From Verrucomicrobiota bacterium (GTDB lineage Bacteria > Verrucomicrobiota > Verrucomicrobiia > Chthoniobacterales > Chthoniobacteraceae), in assembly GCA_026398235.1 (NCBI GenBank), contig JAPLTE010000022.1, positions 1-39,009 of the forward strand: a stretch of 39,009 bases of DNA, written 5' to 3'. How positions within the stretch are numbered: the stretch's first letter is position 1; the number at the start of each line of letters is the position of its first letter. Of the stretch, positions 33,635 to 39,009 are shown in pieces. The notes under the pieces were generated by a model. It did no database searches, was not told where the DNA came from, and saw only the letters and a list, made by a program, of their open reading frames with translations. The position numbers and the translations under genes were made by a program.

Positions 33635-34414
33635 ATGAATCGTCTGCAAACCATCCTCGACCAGAAACGCACGGAGATCGCCCGGCTGCTCCCGCGCGTG
33701 GAGCATCTGCGCGCGGCGGCTTTGCTGCGCAACGATTACCGGGGATTCGCCGCTGCCATCGACCAAGGCCCGGAGGCTTTGGGGTTGATCGCCGAAGTCA
33801 AAAAGGCGTCGCCCTCGGTGGGGACGATCGTCGAGAACTTCGATCCTGTGGCGATCGCGCAAGCCTACGAAGCGGCTGGGGCGCATGCGGTTTCGGTGCT
33901 CACAGACGAGAAGTTTTTCCAGGGCAATCTCCGTTACCTGACCCAGGTTCGCAATGCCATCGCGCTCCCCGCGTTGCGCAAGGATTTCATCCTGCACGAG
34001 GCGCAAATCTTCGAGGCGGCGGTGGCCGGGGCCGACGCGATTCTTCTCATTGTGGCCGCGCTGGACCAACCGGATTTGGAGCGGCTCCATGAAACGGCCA
34101 TCACGTTGGGATTGGACGTGCTGGTGGAAGTCCACACCTTGCCGGAGCTGGATCGCGCCTTGGAATGTGGCGCGCGCCTGATCGGGATCAACAACCGGAA
34201 TTTGACCACGTTTGAGGTCGATCTGCGCGCCACGGAGATCATCAGCGAAGAGGTGCCCGAGGAGGTGATCCTGGTGAGCGAAAGCGGCATCAAGACTCAG
34301 GCCGACGCAAGGCGTGTGTTTGGGGCGGGAGTCAACGCGCTGCTTGTGGGAGAAGCGTTGATGCGGACCGGCGACGTGGCGGGACAAGTCGCGGCGCTGC
34401 TGGACGTGGAGTAG
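33635..34414 (+). CDS. trpC: Indole-3-glycerol-phosphate synthase
   Basis: 259-aa TIM-barrel enzyme closing the indole ring in tryptophan synthesis. Motifs: GLIAEVKKASPSVG (catalytic Lys), AVSVLTDEKFFQGNL (catalytic Glu and Lys), LRKDFILHEAQIFEA, IGINNRNLTTFEVDL and VSESGI. Full length and a single domain, not fused to TrpF. No other trp gene is adjacent, so the pathway is split in this genome or its other genes lie elsewhere. Convergent with the E2 gene; only 6 nt separate the stops. Confidence 0.96.
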   Translation: MNRLQTILDQKRTEIARLLPRVEHLRAAALLRNDYRGFAAAIDQGPEALGLIAEVKKASPSVGTIVENFDPVAIAQAYEAAGAHAVSVLTDEKFFQGNLRYLTQVRNAIALPALRKDFILHEAQIFEAAVAGADAILLIVAALDQPDLERLHETAITLGLDVLVEVHTLPELDRALECGARLIGINNRNLTTFEVDLRATEIISEEVPEEVILVSESGIKTQADARRVFGAGVNALLVGEALMRTGDVAGQVAALLDVE

Positions 34415-34420
34415 GAGTGC

Positions 34421-35632
34421 CTACAACTGCGCCGGGTCGCCCAGCAGTTCCACCACGCGGCCCAGCAACCGGCCGGCGGCGCCGCCGTCGAGCACGCGAT
34501 GGTCGAAGCTGAGGGTCAGTTGTGCTTCGGTGGCTGGCTCGAAGAGTTGCTTCGCCTCGTTCCATTGCGGGACAACACGGCCTGCGCCCAAGCCGAGCAC
34601 GAGCGTCTGTTCCGGGAGCGGAATGGGGGTCGCCCAGGTGAGCCCGAAGGTGCCGAAATTTGTGACGGTGGCGACGGAACCGCCGGAAGCCGCCGGGGGG
34701 AGGCGACGTTGCCGGGCGAGTTCGACCAACTCGTTGTAGCGCGGCACAAGATCGGACAGCCGCGTGGTATCCACGCTGCGCAATACAGGAACGAGCACGC
34801 CGTCCTCCACTTCCACCGCAAACCCGATGTCGATGGCGGGCGGGTGCGCGATCCGGTCGCCCACGAGTCGGCCCGCAGGGGCGCTGTTTTCCGATAGAGC
34901 GATCCCGAGCGCGCGGAGGGCGTACAATGCCGGACCGGGTTTTGGGTTCGCCTGTTTGCGATGAGCGAGCACGGCATCGAGAATCAGCGGGACGCCCGCC
35001 GTCGCGATCGGGCGCGTGGCGCTGCGCCGCATGGCATCGGCCACGGCCACGCGCATGGGAGAGGCGGGGGTGATGGTTAGATTTTCCAGTTGGGTGAGGA
35101 AATGCTCGAAATCCTCAATGGTCACGCGCCCCGCCGCCCCGCTGCCCGCAATCCCGGCGAGGTCGGCGGCATGGAGGCCGAGTTCGTTCATGCGCGCCTT
35201 CATCCGGGGGGACATGTAGCTGGCTCCCGCAGCGTGGGCCGGCACGGGGAGGCCGCGCACGGTCGGTTGGACGGCGGCGGGCTGGGTGGTCGCGGGGCAG
35301 GCATCGGGTTGCCCTCCATCAGCCCCGGCGATTTCAGCAACCGCTTCGGCGGGGGCGGGCACATCGAGCCCGTGGCGGATGGCGTCTTCTTCGGTGGCTT
35401 CCAGGTAGCCGAGGATGGCCCCGACGGTATAACTCTGTCCGGCTTCGACGAGGATGCAACCGACGCGGCCCGGGCAGGGCGTGGTGACGCTCATGACGGC
35501 TTTGTTGGTTTCCACTTCGATCACGTCCTGGTCGGCCTCGACCTGGTCGCCCACTTGCACGGCGATGTGGACGATGGTGGCCTCGGCGATGGACTCGCCG
35601 AGCTGGGGCATGATGATGGGTATCTGCGGCAT
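34421..35632 (-). CDS. 2-oxoacid dehydrogenase E2 (dihydrolipoyl acyltransferase)
   Basis: 403-aa core subunit that transfers the acyl group from lipoate to CoA. It has one N-terminal lipoyl domain with lipoyl-Lys44 (EVETNKAVMS), a Pro/Ala linker, a peripheral-subunit-binding domain (YMSPRMKARMNELGL... GAAGRVTIEDF, ~140-180) and a C-terminal catalytic domain ending in SFDHRVLDGGAAGRLL with His378 and Asp382. A single lipoyl domain and short linker fit both pyruvate and branched-chain complexes. No E3 (lipoamide dehydrogenase) gene is in the window. E1-beta and E1-alpha lie upstream on the same strand, with a 236-nt gap to E1-beta. Confidence 0.92.
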   Translation of the reverse strand: MPQIPIIMPQLGESIAEATIVHIAVQVGDQVEADQDVIEVETNKAVMSVTTPCPGRVGCILVEAGQSYTVGAILGYLEATEEDAIRHGLDVPAPAEAVAEIAGADGGQPDACPATTQPAAVQPTVRGLPVPAHAAGASYMSPRMKARMNELGLHAADLAGIAGSGAAGRVTIEDFEHFLTQLENLTITPASPMRVAVADAMRRSATRPIATAGVPLILDAVLAHRKQANPKPGPALYALRALGIALSENSAPAGRLVGDRIAHPPAIDIGFAVEVEDGVLVPVLRSVDTTRLSDLVPRYNELVELARQRRLPPAASGGSVATVTNFGTFGLTWATPIPLPEQTLVLGLGAGRVVPQWNEAKQLFEPATEAQLTLSFDHRVLDGGAAGRLLGRVVELLGDPAQL

Positions 35633-35868
35633 CGGAATGGAAAGAGTTCAGGATGAATCAGGAAGCCAGGACCGCCTTACCGCGATAGCGGTTTCGTGTA
35701 GACGAAGCGCAGCGGAGTCTTGTTGCGGAGCCCCGAGCTTTGCGAGGGGATAACCCAGGAAAGGAAAGGAGCAAAGCGTCTCCTGTCTCGGTAGAGGAGC
35801 CATTCTCTTCTTTTCTTGGTTTCATGGTTTCCTGATTTTGTTTTTTCTGTGCGGGTAATGGGCCTGCG
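35633..35868. repeat. Structured gap between E1-beta and E2 genes
   Basis: 236 nt inside an otherwise compact unit. Outer word repeats pair loosely: ATCAGGAAGCCAGGA (35657-35671) against the run at 35810-35839, built of 8-bp words TTGGTTTC, ATGGTTTC and CTGATTTT. Inside lies an ACCGC/GCGGT hairpin near 35680-35695 and GGAAA/GGAG runs. I see no gene. The position suggests a processing or attenuation site between E1 and E2. Confidence 0.5.
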
Positions 35869-36831
35869 TCAAAGTCTGAGCAGTTCGCGCAGGGCGCGGG
35901 CGACGGTTTGGGCTGTCGGGCGGTGGGTTCCCCAGAGGTTGGGGTGATAAGGAACGGGCGTGTTTTTGGCGTTGAGCCGGCGGGGGGGCACATCCAAAAG
36001 CCCAAACCCTTCGCTGGCAACGCGGGCGAGGATTTCCGCCGTGACGCCGCCCCACGGCCAGGCTTCGCCGACGGCCAGGAGCCGACCGGTCCGGGCGACG
36101 CTGGCGAGCACGGTGTCGGTGTCGAGCGGTTTGATGGAACGCAAATCGACCACCTCCACTTCGTATCCCTCGGCCACGAGGTCTTCCGCCGCCGCGAGGC
36201 ATTCATGGACCATCGCGCTGTAAGTGACCACGGTGATGTCGCGGCCCTGGCGGGCGATCCGCGCCTTGCCCACGGGGAGGGCTTCGGTGGGTAACCCTTC
36301 CGCCTTCAAATGGTAGTAGAGGTATTTGTGCTCGCAAAAGATCACCGGGTCGTCGATGGCCACCGCTTCGAGCAGCATCGAGTAGGCATCTTCCACCGTT
36401 GCGGGGGTCATCACCACCAGGCCGGGATAATGGGCATAGAGTCCCTCCATGCTCTGGCTGTGGAACGGCCCGGAACCCGCCGTCCCGCCGGACGGGAGCC
36501 GGATGGTGATGGGGCATGAAACCTCGGTGCGCCAAAAGAGGGTCGCCGCGTGGTTGACGATCTGGTTGAAGCCGGGCGTGGAGAAATCCGCATACTGGAT
36601 TTCGATGATCGGGCGCATTCCCTCAATCGCCGCGCCGATGGCAGAGCCGACCATCGCGTCTTCGCTGATCGGCGCGTCGAGCACGCGGCCGGGGAATTCT
36701 TTGGCCAAGTTTTTGGTGGCCTTGAACGCGCCGCCAAACGAGCCCACATCCTGCCCATAGATATAGACGCGGGGATCGTCCGCCAGGGCCTTGGCCTGGG
36801 CTTCGCGAATGGCTTCGAGGTAGGTGATCAT
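35869..36831 (-). CDS. 2-oxoacid dehydrogenase E1 component, beta subunit
   Basis: 320 aa. Pairs with E1-alpha to form the thiamine-diphosphate decarboxylase of the complex. Marks: YLEAIREAQAKAL at the N-terminus, GQDVGSFGGAFKATKNL, DAPISEDAMVGSAIG, IEIQYADFSTPGFNQIVNHAA, PSGGTAGSGPFHSQSME and VEVVDLRSIKPLDTDTVLASV. The Glu in PISED lies at the cofactor-activating site. Substrate (pyruvate or branched-chain) not decided; the E1-beta/E1-alpha two-subunit form itself allows either. Starts 15 nt after the E1-alpha stop. Confidence 0.93.
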   Translation of the reverse strand: MITYLEAIREAQAKALADDPRVYIYGQDVGSFGGAFKATKNLAKEFPGRVLDAPISEDAMVGSAIGAAIEGMRPIIEIQYADFSTPGFNQIVNHAATLFWRTEVSCPITIRLPSGGTAGSGPFHSQSMEGLYAHYPGLVVMTPATVEDAYSMLLEAVAIDDPVIFCEHKYLYYHLKAEGLPTEALPVGKARIARQGRDITVVTYSAMVHECLAAAEDLVAEGYEVEVVDLRSIKPLDTDTVLASVARTGRLLAVGEAWPWGGVTAEILARVASEGFGLLDVPPRRLNAKNTPVPYHPNLWGTHRPTAQTVARALRELLRL

Positions 36832-36846
36832 TGCAGCGCGGGCAAA

Positions 36847-37869
36847 CTAATGTCCAAAAGTGTCGTCCAGGTGAGGGGTGGAAAGGGCACACCAGTTTTC
36901 GGCGTTCGGGTCCGGTGCGGGTTCGCGTTGAACGGTTGCAACCGCCTCCTCGATCTGCCGCAACGCCTCCTCGCGCCACGCATCCAGCTCGGCAGCCGAA
37001 GCCCATTGGCGCTCCAGCAGGGCGCATTCGGCTTCGCGCAGGCAATCGCGCCCGAGTGCGGATTCCTTGAGTTCCGCTTCGATGTAACTCGCGTCGTCGT
37101 GTTCGCCATGCCCGGCCAGCCGGAGCAGGGTGGCGACAATCAGTTGAGGTCCGTGCCCGGTGCGGGCGCGTTCCACGGCCCGGCCCACAACGTCCAGGCA
37201 GGCGTCCAATTCGGTGGCATCCACCTTGTGGCCGTCGATGCCGTATCCGGCAGCCCGGTCCACGAGATCGTTGCAGGCAAACTGTTTGGAATTGGGCGTG
37301 GAATAGGCAAATTGGTTGTTGGCGACGACCAATACCAGTGGAAGCTTTTCCACCGCCGCGAGGTTCAGCGCCTCATGGAAGGAGCCCGTGGAAGTGCCGC
37401 CATCGCCAATGCAGGTCGCGCCCACCACGCCGGTTTCCCCTTTGAAACGCCGGGCCATCAATCCGCCGCAAACCACCGAGATCATCGCGCCAAGGTGGCT
37501 GATCATCGGATAGCATCCTTCCCGAGGGCGGCCCCGGTGGACGTTCCCCTCGCGGCCCCGCATGGGACCCAGCTTCGAGCCGAGGTAGGTGCGCACGGCA
37601 TCCAGAATGTCTTCCCCAAAGGCGAACCGACCGGCTTGATCGCGGATCAAGGGGGCAAAAATATCCCCCTTGCGCAGCGCCATCCCCAAAGAGGCGCTCA
37701 ACGCTTCCTGGCCTTTGCCCAGGAAAACGCCGCCATGGATTTTCCCGCCCCGATACAGGCTCGCCAGCTTCTCTTCGAGCAGCCGGGCCAAAAGCATCCA
37801 CCGGTACGCTTGGGCGAACGGCTCGCGCGCCGAAAGAGGCGCGGAAACTCGGGGGTCGGTATCAAGCAT
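36847..37869 (-). CDS. 2-oxoacid dehydrogenase E1 component, alpha subunit
   Basis: 340 aa. The thiamine-diphosphate/Mg site is clear: GDGGTSTGSFHEALNLAAV (155 onward) ending in ANN (183-185). Upstream, HGGVFLGKGQEALSASLGMAL and NVHRGRPREGCYPMISHLGA carry residues that line the active site. The ATG at 37869 (MLDTDPRVSAPLS) is preferred; the longer open frame runs antisense to leuS. First gene of the E1-alpha, E1-beta, E2 unit and divergent from leuS. The similarity pattern does not separate pyruvate from branched-chain substrates, so no gene symbol is given. Confidence 0.92.
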   Translation of the reverse strand: MLDTDPRVSAPLSAREPFAQAYRWMLLARLLEEKLASLYRGGKIHGGVFLGKGQEALSASLGMALRKGDIFAPLIRDQAGRFAFGEDILDAVRTYLGSKLGPMRGREGNVHRGRPREGCYPMISHLGAMISVVCGGLMARRFKGETGVVGATCIGDGGTSTGSFHEALNLAAVEKLPLVLVVANNQFAYSTPNSKQFACNDLVDRAAGYGIDGHKVDATELDACLDVVGRAVERARTGHGPQLIVATLLRLAGHGEHDDASYIEAELKESALGRDCLREAECALLERQWASAAELDAWREEALRQIEEAVATVQREPAPDPNAENWCALSTPHLDDTFGH

Positions 37870-38037
37870 GGCCGGGATTCTAGCGAGGAGAGGGAGCGGC
37901 AGGCAACCGTTCTTTCTTGGGAGAAATTGATAATCAATGGGTAGGGGTTTGCCCGATGTGTGGAGCCGACCCCTTTTGGAGCGATTGGCGAAAACTTGTT
38001 GTTCGCACTGCGTGATTTCCCTAAGGTTTGCGCCCTC
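37870..38037. promoter_or_regulatory. Divergent promoter region with palindrome ATTGATAATCAAT
   Basis: 168 nt between E1-alpha and leuS. The 13-nt perfect palindrome at 37926-37938 is the most AT-rich spot and lies 57 nt upstream of the E1-alpha start; it could be an operator. A weak 6-bp hairpin (AGGGGT / ACCCCT) with a TTTT tail lies at about 37942-37977 in the leuS direction. Clear -35/-10 boxes were not identified. Confidence 0.3.
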
Positions 38038-39009
38038 ATGAGCAGCGACCGACGCAAACCGTATCCCTTCGACGTTTTCGAGCCCAAATGGCAGGCGTAT
38101 TGGGAGGAGCACAACACTTTTCGCGTGGCCAACCCCGGCGAACCCGGCTTTGACGCCTCGCGCCCGAAGTATTACGTGCTCGATATGTTCCCGTACCCGA
38201 GCGGTGCGGGGCTGCACGTCGGCCACCCGGAAGGGTACACCGCCACGGATATCATCGGGCGGTTCAAGCGGATGAACGGCTACAACGTCCTGCATCCGAT
38301 GGGTTGGGATTCGTTTGGGCTTCCGGCGGAGCAATATGCGATCAAAACCGGCCAGCACCCGGCGGTGACGACCGCGCAAAATGTCGCCCGTTTTAAAGAG
38401 CAGCTCAAAAAAATCGGGTTCGGTTACGATTGGTCGCGCGAGATTGCCACGAGTAACCCGGATTACTACAAGTGGACCCAGTGGATTTTCCTCAAGCTGT
38501 ACAACGCCTGGTTTAACCCGGCGACCAACAAAGCCGAGCCGATCGAGACCTATACCGGCCCGGAACCCGACCGCGTCCGGCTGGCCTACGTCTCCGAAGC
38601 GCCCGTGAACTGGTGTCCCGAGTTGGGCACGGTATTGGCGAACGAGGAGGTCATCGACGGCAAGAGTGAGGTGGGCGGCTTCCCTGTGGAGCGCCGCCCG
38701 ATGCGCCAATGGATGCTGCGTATCACGTCATTTGCGCAACGGCTCATCGACGAACTCCAGGGGCTCGACTGGCCGCAGTCGATCAAGCTGCTCCAACAGA
38801 ATTGGATCGGCCGCAGCGAAGGGGCGGAGGTGCATTTCAAGCTGGAAGGCGGCGAACGCAGCCTCACCGTTTTCACCACCCGGCCCGACACGCTTTTTGG
38901 CGCGACCTACATGGTGCTCGCCCCGGAACACCGCGTGGTGGACGAGATCACCACCGAAGAACAGTGGCCCGAGGTGCGCGAATACCGCGAAAAGACCGCC
39001 CGCAAGAGC
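38038..39009 (+). CDS. leuS: Leucyl-tRNA synthetase, 5' part (runs off the window)
   Basis: 324 codons without stop, continuing past the right edge. Class I synthetase charging tRNA-Leu. N-terminal catalytic half: [19 protein letters not shown], in which HVGH is the HIGH signature, then [19 protein letters not shown] and [20 protein letters not shown]. The editing (CP1) domain begins with [10 protein letters not shown] and contains [22 protein letters not shown], the threonine-rich editing-site motif. The KMSKS loop is outside the window. The start is the ATG at 38038; no strong ribosome site is seen. Confidence 0.95.
   Translation, partial: MSSDRRKPYPFDVFEPKWQAYWEEHNTFRVANPGEPGFDASRPKYYVLDMFPYPSGAGLHVGHPEGYTATDIIGRFKRMNGYNVLHPMGWDSFGLPAEQYAIKTGQHPAVTTAQNVARFKEQLKKIGFGYDWSREIATSNPDYYKWTQWIFLKLYNAWFNPATNKAEPIETYTGPEPDRVRLAYVSEAPVNWCPELGTVLANEEVIDGKSEVGGFPVERRPMRQWMLRITSFAQRLIDELQGLDWPQSIKLLQQNWIGRSEGAEVHFKLEGGERSLTVFTTRPDTLFGATYMVLAPEHRVVDEITTEEQWPEVREYREKTARKS

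Noticed and set aside
33410-34387. N-terminal extension of the Trm112-like frame
   Set aside because: It lies antisense to trpC; the 89-aa form starting at 33409 has the family's normal length.
37926-37938. FNR site
   Set aside because: TTGAT and ATCAA are separated by 1 nt, not the required 4.

Overview
This window comes from a Gram-negative bacterial chromosome with GC-rich coding DNA. The envelope genes (TolC-type channel, two GT9 heptosyltransferases, a GT4 glycosyltransferase, an MsbA-type exporter) point to an LPS-bearing outer membrane. The pseudopilin (GFTLIELL leader), the agmatine pathway, a Pro/Thr-rich secreted protein, weak Shine-Dalgarno signals and word-like intergenic repeats together suggest Verrucomicrobiota or a PVC relative. 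That placement is an inference; no rRNA is present to test it.

Layout. 1-458: no gene, ending in the terminator of hppA. 459-2969 (-): membrane pyrophosphatase, divergent from a TolC-family channel (3195-4697, +). 4839-7382: alpha-glucan phosphorylase. 7477-13948: a tight six-gene + strand run (TIM-barrel isomerase-like protein, flippase-like membrane protein, RibD-C reductase, GT-C/TPR membrane protein, amidohydrolase, D,D-carboxypeptidase). 14106-15458: NtrC-type regulator, convergent with a secreted (ATPKPT)n protein (15611-16612, -), which diverges from alr (16757-17890). 18075-19173: a RelE-like small protein and rdgB. 19446-21559 (-): pseudopilin, secreted hypothetical protein and cyclophilin. 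21895-23901: aguB-aguA, turning agmatine into putrescine. 23944-30304: LPS and envelope genes (GT4, GT9, MsbA, small YD-like secreted protein, second GT9, metallophosphoesterase). 30335-32944 (-): TPR protein with an ABC-2 permease and ATPase. 33140-33409 (-): Trm112-like. 33635-34414: trpC. 34421-37869 (-): 2-oxoacid dehydrogenase E2, E1-beta and E1-alpha. 38038-end: 5' part of leuS.

Most genes are ordinary housekeeping or envelope genes. The unusual content lies between them. (1) A REP/BIME-like family: seven short hairpins of about 21 nt at four intergenic loci, each flanked on its 5' side by GGTGG (one copy reads GGCGG), mostly paired head-to-head or tail-to-tail. (2) A separate class of word-like repeats, in which 8-9-bp words are tandemly repeated and usually mirrored into long hairpins. 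They occur in about nine gaps, the vocabulary differs from gap to gap, and some vocabularies recur. One REP unit sits in the loop of one of these word hairpins. No transposase, CRISPR array, tRNA, rRNA or prophage gene was seen.

Within genes, three oddities stand out. The amidohydrolase at 11943 appears to lack the roughly 35-40 residues usually found between its N-terminal strand and the HxH metal motif. The TolC protein carries a Pro/Thr-rich insert in what should be a surface loop. The secreted protein at 15611-16612 is almost half hexapeptide repeats.
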